This document shows positions 12,601 to 24,871 of a stretch of 64,000 bases of DNA, one piece after another. Where the stretch lies: contig CM034140.1 in assembly GCA_019914995.1 (NCBI GenBank), positions 1,054,001 through 1,118,000 on the forward strand, in the 5' to 3' direction. The first letter of the stretch is position 1. Each line of letters opens with the position of its first letter. The notes below the pieces were generated by a model. The model worked only from the letters and a program-made list of their open reading frames with translations, did no database searches and had not been told where the DNA came from. Origin of the DNA: Acanthochlamys bracteata (lineage: Eukaryota; Streptophyta; Magnoliopsida; Pandanales; Velloziaceae). A program made the translations under genes and the position numbers.

Positions 12601-13097
12601 TTCTAGCCAAACCTGCATCCGGCAGCGATGGCACCGAGGCCGGCGGTGGAGAATCCTTCGCAAGAAGAAAGCTTCAAACTTTTAAACCCTTTAAACGAAA
12701 CAGCAATAATCTCAAGACATTCATCAGTCACCACCATCCTCTTAAACCCAACTTCTTCTAGAAGCGGGCACGCTGCAGCGAGAGCCGAGACCCACGGTAA
12801 AGCCGCCGCACCCCAACCTTCAGGAACAAGATTGTAATCAGCAAAGTGCGGTTTCCCCTTGACCAACACAGATCTCAGCGAAGGAAACTGGCGTGAAACC
12901 AGAATCATCGGAGAAACAGCGTAGCAGTTACCGATAAACAAATGCGATCTTGAGTTGAACTCAATTCTCCGCCATGATTTACAGACGACAGCGACGGCGT
13001 GGCGGTCGGCAGGGGTGTTGAGGAATGAGAACACGTGTTCCCATACCTCGTCCGGAAAATTCCAGCCCCATCCACCGCCACCACCGCCGCCACCCAT
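9626..13097 (-). CDS. TIR1/AFB-family F-box auxin receptor
   Basis: Three exons: 13097-12613, 11622-11130 and 10408-9626, giving 586 aa, the usual TIR1/AFB length (570-595). The start is the ATG before a Gly-rich run ([19 protein letters not shown]); the frame upstream has only TTG codons. An F-box (about 12-50, [13 protein letters not shown]) is followed by about 18 leucine-rich repeats. Conserved TIR1 landmarks are [17 protein letters not shown] (with TIR1 His78), FRLCI (with auxin-binding Arg403) and LSLSGLLTD (Ser438). In TIR1-type proteins the F-box joins the SCF ubiquitin ligase and the LRR pocket binds auxin and Aux/IAA proteins in the nucleus. It resembles the TIR1/AFB2/AFB3 side rather than AFB4/5, and could be the AFB6 clade lost from Arabidopsis; a tree would decide. 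An miR393 site is present. The Arg401 position is Cys (see findings). Confidence 0.95.
9829..9850 (-). promoter_or_regulatory. miR393 target site in the TIR1/AFB mRNA
   Basis: The plus strand reads TCCAAAGGGATCGCATTG followed by TCTC. Its first 18 bases equal the remembered 5' part of plant miR393 (TCCAAAGGGATCGCATTGATC), so the mRNA from the minus strand is perfectly complementary across the seed and cleavage region. The site lies in codons for ETMRSLW near the end of the LRR domain, the known position in TIR1, AFB2 and AFB3. Cleavage here lowers auxin receptor levels. Confidence 0.93.
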
Positions 13098-15260
13098 AGC
13101 TGCTTCTCTGCAACTTCTCCAAAGCTTCAACAACAACTGCTACTCCATTGTTGTTAATCTTTCAATCACATTCTTGATTCTTGCTTTCGTTTTGCTTTGA
13201 TTTGTTTCACCATTGATGAAGAATGATTGCAGTATTCATTGAAGAGAAGAACAACAACAGAGTCGAGATCACGAGGAGAACTTACGACCGTTGGATGATT
13301 ACGGTGGTAGATGAGATTGATAAGTCAGTGATCTAAATGCACGGATGAGATTGGATCTGGAGATAGACTAGGATACAGTGTGGTGTGCTTAAGGTACTAC
13401 AGACACTTTGGCACGTGCTTGATATATTCGGTCCATACATACCTAACCGGCTTTCAGGTCACTAGAAAACAAATAACCGGGTCCCACAAACTCTTCCTCT
13501 TTACCAATCTTAATCACAATTTTTTTTAATTTTATAGACTATAATTTTTACAAGTCTGGTGTTCTTTATCGGAACTAACTCTAAATTATAATACTAGAAT
13601 TAATTTTTTTGTATATACAGATACAGAGACTGTTTCAAAGTATTTATAAAATAAAACATATTTAATTCTAACTTAATAAATAACTTTTAGTAAAATAAGT
13701 AATAAGTAACTTTTTATATTTTTAAAATTTAAAATAAATTCTATAAATTATTATAAATATTTTGTTTAACAATTTTTATTAATTACTTAATTTGCATCAA
13801 AATATTCCACGTGACAGCGTAGAACCCTGTGGTCCAGCGGCCGCCCCGGTCAACTCTACTGCAACGGTGGTCCTTTCCCAATGCGGGACCCACTCCTTTT
13901 AGCAAATAACTTAGCACGTCGTCATGTCCGGACGAATATATTCAGCGTCTGCAATTAGTTATTGCATAATTAGTGATTAAAAATTTCTCATTTACGTTAT
14001 TAAACTTCACAGCATTATAGATTAATTTTAATGTCATAATAATAATTGAGCAATAATTTGGATTAGATTCCATCTAATCTTGTGTATCCGTAATCAGATG
14101 ATATTGAGTCGATAGGACTGACGAATGACAGTTTTGCCCCCACACCACCTTTGCCGTCAGCAAAAGCAGGCTTTTTACTGCCTGGTCCAGATCCAGTGCG
14201 GTTTTCTTTCGCAGTGAACCTGAGGCAAGTCTTCTGATTGGTCCACGTGTTAATATGGGTCCCATAAGTTAACGGGTTAAGATTTAGAGCAACTGTTACG
14301 TGTAGGAACAGGTTGGAAGAGTCATGTAGAGAGACGGCGCTAGCGAGAGAGACGAAATGGTTGGCCGGTGATCGGTGCCGGAAGGGAGAGAATTGACTGG
14401 AATATAAGCAAAAGAAAACAGCTTGAGAGAAAATAGAAAACATAAACCGCACGGGCAGTTAGTGCTAAGCATCGTATTTAGGGGTAGAAGATAGGTCACG
14501 TTTAATAAGATTTATAAAATAAAATTTTTATTAAAATAAAAAGTATTTTTATATTTCTTAAAAATAAGATTTATTTTTTTATTTTTAAAAATAAGGTTTA
14601 TTTTTTTTATTTTTAAAAATAATATATAATAAAAAAATTTTAGTGTAGAATTTTTTTATACTTTTAAAATTTTTAAATAAATTTTTTATATATTTATAAA
14701 ATATATATTAAAAAATATAAAATAAATAAAAATTGATAAATAATTAGAGTTTCAACATGGGTGCATGGGAGAATGGGCGAAGAGATGGGTGTCCACGTTG
14801 AATGTCCTCGGGTGGGCAATAAACGGTTGAGATTACCGATTGTTAGTTGGATCTGACGGTTGTCAGAGATCGTGAAAGCTTTTGTCAGCCGTTTTTCTTT
14901 TTCTTTTATTTTTTTCATTCTATGACAACCTGTAATAGTTTGTACTTGCAATAACTGAACACCAACTGATGAGATAATAATGTTTAATAATCTAACTAAC
15001 GTAATAAATATCCTTCTGTGCGAGATAGATGACGATGATTCAAAAGTCAGGCACTAAAACAAGATCATGAGTTGCGGTTGAGGACTAGTAGTTGAGCCAT
15101 GGTTTGAATATCAGTTGGAAAATAGTAACCTATAGAGTTCTCTTGATGTATATATATAAGCTTAATTTTGCTAGATATAATAATAATATAACCAAGTGAA
15201 GAGTTGTCATCTTCATTGTTCTCATATATTGTTGTAAGTGTGTTGGGCTGAGTTTTCGCT
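13098..15260. other. Divergent intergenic region between AFB and the small Pro/Cys-rich gene
   Basis: 13098 to about 13330 is probably AFB 5' leader, and the rest would hold the promoters of both genes. 13500-13800 and 14490-14750 are AT-rich; the second shares a long segment with a repeat at 51.6 kb. A minus-strand open frame of 129 codons (14063-14452) has no domain I recognise and is listed as rejected. Confidence 0.5.
14495..14750. repeat. AT-rich dispersed repeat, copy A
   Basis: This segment begins near a GTTTAATAAG motif followed by TTATAAAATAAAATTTTT, and contains a run of about 50 bases (around 14676-14730) that is also present in the element at 51601-51845. Two copies with the same internal order indicate a dispersed family, probably a MITE. 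No clean inverted-repeat pair is left here. Confidence 0.55.
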
Positions 15261-15540
15261 ATGCCGCCCGGCCAGCCATGGAACCCACTTCCTGGAGGCC
15301 CACCCGGTCATGGGCCTGATGGATTCTGCGGGTTCTTATCCTCTTGGTAACTAATGAATTTTTTATTTATATAAATATTATTTGATGATATTGAAAAAAT
15401 CTAATTGGATTTATATCGATTTTAGCATGTATGTCCTCTGTTGCTGCTGCGGTCTACAAGAGTGCTGCGGCCCGTTGTTTGGCGGCCCTCCATTTCTTGG
15501 CCCGCCAGGCCCTTCAGGTCCACACGGCCCACCATTCTGA
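15261..15540 (+). CDS. Small Pro/Gly/Cys-rich protein
   Basis: Two exons, 15261-15346 and 15426-15540, joined by a 79-nt GT-AG intron, encode 66 aa. The N-terminal half is Pro/Gly-rich (MPPGQPWNPLPGGPPGHGPD), the centre is FCGFLSSCMYVLCCCCGLQECCG, and the C-terminus is again Pro/Gly-rich (GPPFLGPPGPSGPHGPPF). The Cys-rich core with hydrophobic residues could be palmitoylated or sit against a membrane, broadly like CYSTM-type plant proteins, but I do not recognise a named family. The codon-level bias, an intron that restores frame exactly inside a Cys codon, and a TATATATA element about 100 bp upstream support a real gene. It is too short for standard ORF cut-offs. Function unknown. Confidence 0.68.
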
Positions 15541-16395
15541 AAGGCAAACAAGCACAAGTAAAGCGTTGCAAATGAAGAAGCTACTACTAGTACTAGCGTA
15601 ACATTTGCTTCAGACAATAAATGGAGGAAAAACATTATGCTTATTGTTAACACCTGTATCCTGTCTCTGATAGTTTCTGAGCTCTTGCTCAGAAGTAAGC
15701 AATGGTTGGTATTCGAAGTATAAACAAAAGCCTGAACATGAAGAAATTACACAAAAGATTCTTATCTGAAAGAAAACAATTCTCTGCATTAACATTGTAT
15801 CTATTGTAACAACAAAGAAGAAGAAGAAGAATCATGGTAAATGAACTTCAAAAATAAAACAGCAATATGCTCACAGAAGTGAAGAAGACCTGCTTACTTA
15901 AGTTTAGCCTCTACCAGTTTATGAGCTCTTTCTGTCTGCTCATGTCTCTATTTACCTTTCTCGGAACGCCTTGAAACGCCGCAGGTTGTAGGCTGGTTAA
16001 TAGACATGTAGACAATAAGATGACAAAAGAGAAACATTTTAGAAAAAGTGATGCAAAATGTATTCATGGCAATAGTTTTTACAATATCATTACTATAGAG
16101 GGACTTAGAAATGGCTTGCAACAGTATGGTTTCGTCCCTGCTTTTGTGCACACGAGTAATACAACAGATATTGGGTTTGATGACAGCCAACTACCTATGT
16201 GGAATGTAACACTTACAAGCAATCTTTGTGAGTATTATACAACACATCCAAAACAAAAGCATAGTGGAACAGTAAAATATAGTGGTGTGATGACATACTG
16301 AACATGACTTGCAGTCATGTTAAGTACAATGTTAGGCACATCATAAGGACATGATGTGTCTATAATAATAGGGGCGTGCGCCTTGGACAGAACAT
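15541..16395. other. Convergent 3' flanks
   Basis: This lies between the stop codons of the small Pro/Cys-rich gene (+) and the Tubby-like gene (-) and probably holds both 3' UTRs. The open frames on either strand (for example 16020-16301) have no recognisable domain and low coding character. Nothing else is seen. Confidence 0.5.
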
Positions 16396-19350
16396 TTACT
16401 CACATGCTATTTTGGTATCAAAGCTGCTGAGGCAGATTGTGAAAGCCTGAAAAGCCGATAGTGGATATCTGTAGTCCATGGTAAACAAGTCCTTCCCCAC
16501 CTTTCCAAACTGAAGAAGCACCTTCTCGTGCTCCTGGGTTGTCTGTCCATTATCTGCTGCAGCAACTAGCTGAAAGTTCTTAACTGAGGCTACTGTCACG
16601 CGCCCCCTGAAATTAAGACACCAACATTGGAGTTGTTCATGCCACCTTGGCGCTTTATTCTTAAGCACCAACATCCCCTCCTTCAACGCCGATAAGGGAC
16701 CTGATAAGAAAATATCGGAGCGCGATAACTTAGACCTGAAGGATGGCATAGAGGCAAAGCTATCAAGGCCATTAATAAGAAACTCGGTCCGTGTAGGAAC
16801 AACTCCTCCTGGTTCAATTGCAGAAGCAGGGATGGCATCCATAGCGCATTGCATTCGCCTGGGCCCCCTGGAGTTTGAAAAGATGTTGATTAGAAGAGCG
16901 TCTGCTGGTGATTAAGGAAAAACAGAAGAAACAAACACAGTAACAATACCACTGCATGACACTCAAAAAGTAAAAACAGCCAAGCTGCATCATATTATAC
17001 GAGCGAAACAATCAGATCGCATACCAGCCTCTAATTAGCTTTAAAATTCATATGACAACTTCGAATCTGGAGATTGGGAATCTCCATACAGGAAAATTGC
17101 AGATAATCTACTAAACTGACATCTTCAAACCTATCAGATCATCTATACATTCAAATCTGTATTTAGATGCTAGCCCACAAAATTGAGGAAAATAAATTCT
17201 CCAGCACCATGGAAAGGCATACTCGTACGCACTATAAATAACATTGAAAAGAATGTATATAACACCCACATGTAATACACGAACAGTTCCCAAAATCAAG
17301 CATTGCCTACCTGGAACCAAGCATATTTAACTCATAACCAATATGGGCAACCGGATAATTCCCAGCAGGCACTCTCGGTGCAACTTTGGAACCTAAATAG
17401 CGCGTCGAACGAGATCTTGCAGCCATAGCTCCAGAATGAGGAGGATGAGCATCATAAACAGTAAATTTGGTACCCAAGAAATTTGACCTGTTGGCATATT
17501 AACAACAAGAAGAAGCAATGAGTTAGAAGTATGTTCATGTAGTAATGATCATTTCACAGCACCCTTTTGATAACATTTTTCTGGTTATTTCAAAGAAAAT
17601 CTCAGGTAGATACAATACCAACGTGATCATTATTGTTGTACAGTAGCTCAAAAGAAATGTGATCATTAAAACTGCCACTTGCAAGATAAAGAGTGCATGT
17701 CTTCTGGGACAAGAATAAACTATATGAAACTCTATGAAACATTATACACAGCATGACAATAAAAAATCTCACCTCAATTTCCCGATATATGCATTGCTCC
17801 CTTTTGACACATCATTTGCATCTAGAGAGATGACATAGTCGGTACACGTAGCACGCCGACATTTACGCGCCATAAGAAGAAGCTTTCCATCATCTGTTAA
17901 GGCTGCATCGTGCATATAACTGTAAGAGAAAAGAGAACATAGAGGATGCAAGTTCTCTAGACTTATAACTGATTTACAAGAATGTATAAATGGAACAGTG
18001 TAGAGGTTGAAGTATACTTCATGTCCTCACATATAAATGTGAAATTACTTTTTAATTGGAAATCATTTGAACTGTCATAAGCATACTTATGGATGTAAAA
18101 GCTTAAGAACTTCAGGCAGGAATATAACTTCACAGATCTATCTTGCAAGTCCTTATATGTAACAAAAACCAAGCATCATATTACAACAGAGATAAGAAAC
18201 TAACCTTGGGTTAGACCAAGGTAAAGATAGTATGTTTGGGTTGTCCGATTCCGCTTTATAAAGCACTGCATGAGGAAGTCCCTGGGGCCCGGCTGCAAAA
18301 GTAACTAAAAAGTTAATGACAAAGATTCTGATCAAGTAACAAGACAGCTTCAAGAATAAGAAGAAAACCTACCAGATTGATGATCCAGATCACAAAGAAA
18401 ACAATACATGCTTAACTAGATTTCATCAATTTCACGAAAGAACACCTAGACCTTACTCATAGACTACTGTCAATCTACATTTTTCTGCCAATTTTATCAT
18501 GCTCTTTCTCTAAAGTTAACCAGTTCAATGGTTATATCCTCTCAGTAGCTAGTTAATGCGAGACGTTCTTCAAGCAAAGATATGATTTATGTAATTTCAA
18601 CCCTGCCAGACCAAAAACTACAGAACAAAGATCAACATTTTAGGACATCCAGGCAGTTCAATTCCTATAAAAAGGAATGCTTTTTGACAGAACAAACAAA
18701 ATGCAAATTGCACTCAACCTCAGCTAGGAGGCACCATGCAAGTCTTGGCTACCCACTCGTTATTTCAGTGGCACGATAAACAACTTTTTTACCCATCTGC
18801 TAACATTACATTCTCTTGATCAAACAGAAACTGATATAATTTGTCCAAACAGAGATTACCTATCTGCTCTTTTTAGAGCAGATAATGACCAAATAAACAT
18901 CATTCCATGATACATTTGAAACAAAAACCTCACCTTTTCACAAAACCATTCTCAAAGAGACAAAACTAGACAAGGAAAGCAACCATTATCGTGAATCATT
19001 ACCAGCTTCAGTGAGAATGGGAAAGTAAGCTTTCCGGATAACTCCGGCGTAGCAACGATATCCTTCATAATCTCCCTCCAACTCCTGCAAACACCAGCGC
19101 AAGCAACAACATGTCTCCGGTCAGGCCACCGAGCTTCTGCATCTTCGATCCGAACCAGCACCTCTCTCAACAGCTCCGGCGGCATGTTTGCCCAGCAACT
19201 CTGCCCCACCGCCACCGCTGATGCCTCAACAAACACAGAAGCAGAAACAGAAGAAGAAACACGGTGTGAACGCGATTTGGAGAATCCTCTTCTCGAAATA
19301 CTTCCCATGTCTTCTCTTATGTCTTGCAAAATGCTTCGAATTGAAGACAT
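16396..19350 (-). CDS. Tubby-like F-box protein (TLP)
   Basis: Five exons: 19350-19003, 18292-18205, 17902-17773, 17487-17311 and 16867-16396, giving 404 aa. The N-terminal F-box (about 52-105; [20 protein letters not shown] to [12 protein letters not shown]) precedes a complete tubby domain (about 116-404) with ITFP-type entry [66 protein letters not shown] and the terminal FDTKIACE. Plant TLPs tether to membranes through phosphoinositide binding by the tubby domain and can link to SKP1 through the F-box; roles include ABA and stress signalling. Exon 3 uses the acceptor GATGCAG at 17903. Another AG 19 nt upstream would break the frame and was rejected. The leader probably extends past 19400. 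It is closest in wording to the TLP2/3/6/9/10/11 set; the exact subfamily is not resolved. Confidence 0.95.
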
Positions 19351-20801
19351 CTTTTGTTCGATCTTCTTCTTCTTCTTCCTTTAACAAACAAGATTAATAG
19401 GTTTATTTACAGACAAATCAATCGATTCCTAAAAAAATAACTACATTTTACGGTTGAATCTTTGCTTTAGAAGAAGAAACTTTTCGATTTAATTTGGGAG
19501 AACATTGACGACTGACAGGGAAAAGAGAGTAGGTGGATGAAGTTGGGTAAGAACAACAACAGATTGAATTAAATTAACAAAAAAAAAAAAGGGAGAAAGG
19601 GAAGAGGGAGTTATTAATTGAAAATTGAAACAGAAATTGGAAATCTGGGGATTGGAATCTATAAAAAAATTTGTTTGATTGTATTGTCTGTGAATCAGAG
19701 GAAGTGGGAGAAAAGAGAAGAACAATAGCGAAATGGGAAAGTAAGTGGTTCTTCAGGTATCAAGCATCATATCTTTATTTAGTCCGCTGTTTCAAATAAA
19801 AATAAAAAATTAGAGTTTTTTCGAAAATAAAATAAAAAAATTTAATATTTATATTTTAATAAATTTTAAAAATATATTAAAAATTAAAAAATATAGTTGT
19901 ATTGAGATATGTATAAATAAAAAAATTATAATTAAAATTTCACATCTGAAATAAAAATTTTAAATTTTTTATATAATTAAAATATATTAATTTATTTAAA
20001 ATTTAAAATTTGATCAAAAAATAAAATTATGAATATTTAAAATACATTTTTAACTAATAAAATAATAATGATGATAATAATAAATACTTTTTATAAATTT
20101 AAAGCTACATAGTAATTAGAGTTCATCAAATTAGACTGCTGTCTTCAAAAGCTGTAATTATCAAGGAGATTGCTTTTGCAAATTAGGTCCAAAAAAAATT
20201 TGTTTGGCTGCCATGTAAGATAACTAAAAACTGAATGCCACCATTTTCCACAAACACAAAAATTGTAAACTATGAAAAGTTATCTTATTTACCATAAAGA
20301 ATCATAACAATTCAACAATGAGATTAAAATAAATATTAATTAGAAAATTGAAAAATTAGCTCAAATATAACTGAAATAACAAGCAAAAACAGAGTTTTTT
20401 CAAATTAATGTAAAGCATTCCAATTGAAATCTGCCGTGTTGATCTTGTTGAGATCACCAGTCAAAATCAATTGCACTAGCAGATATACATACACAACAAC
20501 ATAAAGAAGGTTCAGGGACTAGTTATGTGGATCAATACCAAAACATTGCTTTGCATAGTTTACTTCAGAAAATCATAAAGCAATGTTTCCATGGACCCAT
20601 TTACACAGTTGCAATTATCCGCACAAACCAAATAATAATTTTCAGAAAGTTCCATACATAAGTTTAGTTGTCAGAACCTCGAAGTTTCCCAAAGAAAAGT
20701 AGAAAATGAAGATAATATAATAAACAGAGTCAAGTACCATCTGTCTTAAGAGTTCAAAAATATACATACTAACCTGATCACATCAGCCGAAGATAATAGA
20801 A
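19351..20801. other. TLP upstream region and AT-rich intergenic DNA
   Basis: 19351 to about 19740 is probable TLP leader and promoter, with pyrimidine/purine-rich runs. 19790-20120 is very AT-rich with no coding character, and 20120-20800 has no supported gene. Confidence 0.5.
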
Positions 20802-21005
20802 TTATAATGACAGGTTGTCTCTCCTTTGCAATTCAACAAGTTCCAGTTGCTGTTGATGCTCACGACTAATTTGGTAGAACTCTACTTCAAAGATATTTCT
20901 GGATACCATACCAACAAAGAAAATTCCATCCTGATCACGGATATGTCGTCGTTTAAGCAGCAGTTCTTGATGTTGCACAAAAAAATTCCAGAAAATTTTA
21001 TAAAC
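20802..21005 (-). other. Candidate orphan terminal exon
   Basis: On the minus strand, an acceptor-like CTTTCACAG ends at 21006 and is followed by 67 open codons to a TAA at 20802. The product is charged and Gln-rich, for example RRHIRDQDGIFFVGMVSR and EFYQISREHQQQLELVELQ. It looks more like protein than the surrounding AT-rich DNA, but it has no ATG and I recognise no family. It may be the last exon of a gene broken by the copia insertion upstream, or chance. Confidence 0.3.
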
Positions 21006-21642
21006 CTGTGAAAGTTAATCCACGGCATAGAGAGCAGTTCCTAAAGTTGTAATAGGTCCCCGTGATAATTAATTATGGAACTTAGCAATATGCTTTTGTA
21101 CGCTTTATTAAAGAACAAGAAAACTTTATCATCGAATAAAGAACATCATTGCTTTGGGTAATAAATGGATTTACATATGGAAGAGTATCATTTTTTGGAT
21201 GATTCTAATTGTCCAGAATCCAACAGTGCACAATTTTTGTCTTCACTATGCTCAAGTCAATCAGCTATCCTGTGGTAACACTTCACATGAGCATGCTGAT
21301 AATCTAAACAACAGTACCTGTAATAAGAAAAACGTATAGCATGTTTGCATTGACGGAGCTAAGAAGGTATGACGCAACAAGAAAAATTTTCTTTTGCAGG
21401 TTGATAGCCAAGAAAAGAAGTAAGTTTCAGCAGTACTAATGGCCTAAAGTAAACCCAAACAAATTGAGGTTATAGACCAGCTCCTTGTACTCAATTGGAG
21501 AGCCCACAGTAACTCCAGATTACTGTGAGCAAACTTGAGAATACTTTATCAACCCCTGATGAACATCAAACAAAAGTGCAGAGGACCGTGTTACTTCCAA
21601 ACGGGAAAAGAAAAGTTGTCATCTCCTTGAGAAAAGCAAATT

Positions 21643-22222
21643 TGGTTAGAAATATCGAGTGTATTTGGTTGTCGATAGACATAGCGGAATTATAAAACAC
21701 ACTTACGGATCTTGCGTAAGCAATACGAGAATTGAGATAAAAGCAAGATAATTACAAAGATAAGAAATTTACGTAGGGAAAAACGAAAAACCTCACGGAA
21801 AGACAAACTAGCCCTCAAAGAAATCACTAAACCAAAGCAATTACAAACTCTTGTGTTACACTTTAACTGGGAACTCTCACTAGAATGCTTTGTTTATATC
21901 TCTCACACTTGATGTGAGAATGATCCTTTTTTTTTTTCTCATCTTGTTCTATCTCCAAGTAAATGCCTCTCATTCATATATATAATGCCTCAAGGAGACT
22001 CTTGAACTTTCAAACGGTTGTCCTTTCATCTTCCCATTAATTGTTCAAGTCCTTTGGTCTTCCATCTTTCAAAAGATGTTTCAAAATCCTTGACCTGGCT
22101 TTCCAACTTCTTGGATGATGGTTCGTCTTCCTTGATCTTTGGCATTCCAATATGAATGCACATTTAACTTGTTGCATTCTAATGAACCACTAATTTATAT
22201 AGTGGTTTTACAATTTCTAACA
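21643..22222 (-). repeat. 3' LTR of the copia element
   Basis: On the minus strand the LTR opens TGTTAGAAATTG at 22222, directly after a purine-rich tract (AAGTGGGAGATT), and closes near 21643 with ATTTCTAACCA. TGTTAGAAAT and ATTTCTAACCA form the short terminal inverted repeat. It is about 580 bp, with a TATATAAAT box close to the start. A matching 5' LTR was not found. The exact inner end is uncertain by a few bases. Confidence 0.7.
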
Positions 22223-24600
22223 AATCTCCCACTTAAAGACACTTTGTAAATTGCAATCTAAAAATAACAAAAAATCGATACGTAAGTGTCAAAATTCGAT
22301 GACACTGAAAATAGGTACGATTGAGAGGAGCAGGGCTAGCACGCATGCTAGCTGACTTCCTTTACCTCATATCGTTGCTTATCTTTTTCCGGTTCTATTG
22401 CTATCTTAAAGTGATTTTCTTTCGGCTTCTTTGTGACAATGGTCACATCCAATACTGTTTTCCATTGTGGTTCCATATAGAGATCTACAACATAAAAAAT
22501 ATGTCAAGAGTTACCGCCTCAGTTAAGGAATCCGCAGGGTTTCCTTTAGTAGGAATCTTGAGCATATCAACGCTCCCACTGAAAAAAAAAACTCTCCTAT
22601 CCAAATCACCTGCATAATTTATATCAATAAGCCCTTTGACAATAAACCTAAATTTTCTATAACACAATGCAGCATTCAAAATTCCTTTCACATACCAAAG
22701 GATCCTTTTCACCGCCTTCCAACGCTCAATACCAGGATATGTCATGAATCTACTTACCACTCCCACTGTATGTGCAATGTCAAGCCGAGTGCAAATCACG
22801 GCATACATTAGGCTTCCCACTGCTAATGCATATAGTACCTGAGACATCCCTATCATCTCTTCCTCCTGGTTAGAGGAAAATAAAGAGAATAGTGTGAGAT
22901 TAATACAGAGTGGGGTTAAACATCGGACTTATCATCATACATGTTGAACTATTCTAACACTTTTCTCAGATAACTAGTCTGAGACAATCGAATCTCTCTA
23001 TTGTTTCTATCTCGACATATCTGCATCCTTAGGATTCTGTTTGCCGACCCCAAATTTTTGGTATCGAATTCACTAGCCATTTAAGCCTTCAATTGTTTGA
23101 TGCGATCCATGCTTGAACCTGCCACAAGCATATCATCCACATACAACAGCAATATGACAAATTCATCTCCCTCAAATCTCTTGATGTACACACAAGAGTC
23201 TGAGACCAGCTTGCTGTATCCAAGGCTTCCGATACAAGAATCAAATCTCTTACACCAACACTACAGTGTTTGCTTAAGCTCATATAGAGATTTGGCCAAC
23301 CGACAAATCAGATCCTTCCTGCCTTTACGGCAAAGCCTTCTGGCTAGACCATATATTTCTCCTCTTTAAGCTTCCCGTGCTAAAATATCGTTTTGACATT
23401 GAGCTGTTCCAGATTGAGAACCGATGATGCACACAGCACTAAGACCACACGAATAGTTATCAAACGTACCACTGGAGAGAAGATCTCATCAAAGTCGATC
23501 TCTTCTATCTGAGCGTAGCCATTCACCACCAGCCAAGCACAATACCGTTCTATTTGATCATTCCTGCCTCACTTGATCTTGTAGATCTATTTATTCCCAA
23601 TAGCCTTACGACTTTAGAACAGAGGGACCAGCTCCCATGTCCTATTTTATGAAATGACTCAAGCTCTTCCTGCATAGCTTCCATCCATAGAGACGCATCT
23701 GGACTTTCCAGTGCTTCCTTGAGAAAAAATGACTCTTCTTCTTCTGTGAATAGCAATATGCAGATTGAGATAGCTCCATAAAATAGTTCTCATACCTTTC
23801 AAGTGTGTTTCTCTTGCGAGTTGAACGCCTAAGAAATGTAGGCCTGAAAACTCCATCCTCTTCCATGTGCTCATCAGCTAGTTCAGACTCCAGATTAGGA
23901 TCATCTTTTCCATCATTCTCTTTCAGTATCGATGTGATCACCACTGGAAGTGATGCCTTCTTCTTCCTTACATCATCGCCTTCAGTCACTCTTTGCAATT
24001 GGCCCTCTGCAAAGATGACATCCCTGCTGAAGATAACCGTATGGGCAGTGAGATTCTATAGGTAATACTCCAAATATCTTCGGCATATCATAGGCATTTT
24101 TCGGACTTAATCCTACTGCTGAATCAAGTTTCACTCGGGTTTTAAAGAATTTGAATACCTCAAAGACATCCGACTTCCTTCGTATTAGAAACATACAAGT
24201 TCCAGTTCGAGTGAAACAAGTCGAGCTTGTCTTTAAACTGAAAATAATCTCTAAATCTTTCATAGTGCTGATCACCAGTGACACACTCATCGCAGAATGA
24301 CAATTTTACCTCGGACAGTCCCGTCAGGAACTTCCGATCACTGAGGATCTTCAAATCACGTTCCGAGATGTGCCCAAATTTTAGATGCCATACTCGCGTG
24401 ATTTTCCAATATTGCCCGATGTAATACAAACATCTTCTGCATTCGTGTCACCCCACGCATCTTATATAGATTTGAATCGATCATTTTAACCTCCAGTTTT
24501 TCTAACCCGTCCTTTATGACCTCTATGATCCCGCTTCTACCGCGATTCATGCAGTCCAGATCATCCAGTTATCCTTTAAGACAAGAGCTATAATGCTGTA
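21643..24600 (-). mobile_element. Degraded Ty1/copia LTR retrotransposon (5' end missing)
   Basis: Read on the minus strand, the remnants appear in copia order: GAG-pre-integrase (about 24430-24160, WHLKFGHISERDLKIL), connecting region (24000-23640), reverse transcriptase (about 23570-22860, with LLLYVDDMLVAGSSMDRIKQ at about 23150-23090 and YALAVGSLMYAVICTRLDIA at about 22830), a deleted RNase H stretch, a purine-rich tract and a 3' LTR. Stops and frame changes are frequent, and the RNase H core between GDLDRR and NPADSLTEA is gone. No gag or 5' LTR is seen to the right, so the copy is truncated. Proteins are not functional. Integrase before reverse transcriptase marks copia, not gypsy. Confidence 0.85.
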
Positions 24601-24825
24601 TCCTCCATCAATCCCTGGACGTCTATCAGCCAAGTGAGGGAAGATAAAGACAACAATGCTAGGAAGCCAGGCCAGCTAGCTACTGGTTTGAAAAGAAAGC
24701 CAAGCGACTTGGGGTTTTATTTAGGATATTGAGATAGTCACCCAACTATGTACAATTGTCAAATGCCTATCAAGTAACCAATAAAGACAATTCAAAGATA
24801 TCAAAGTAAAACCTGCATGTGCAGC

Positions 24826-24871
24826 CAGTTGAGTTGCTTTAACTGGCTTCTTGCAGGTATTGCAACGAACC
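24826..24871 (-). pseudogene. Orphan zinc-finger-like exon (CNTCKKPVKATQLAAHA)
   Basis: On the minus strand an exon-like segment begins after TTCATTTCCTGAAG and ends at a GT donor in phase 1. It encodes VRCNTCKKPVKATQLAAHA. A Cys-x2-Cys with KPVKASQ-type wording and a downstream His recalls the CCNACKKPVKASQYAAHAELC segment of a plant nuclear protein family with a SCA7-like zinc finger (from memory, not searched). The other exons were not found within 1 kb on either side, and copia sequence starts about 230 bp downstream. It is probably a relic of a gene broken by insertion or rearrangement. Ends are approximate. Confidence 0.4.

Noticed and set aside
13098..13136. N-terminal extension of the auxin receptor
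   Set aside because: The extended frame has only TTG codons; the first ATG is at 13097.
14063..14452. Minus-strand open frame of 129 codons
   Set aside because: It has no domain or repeat structure and overlaps another open frame; it lies in promoter-like DNA between divergent genes.
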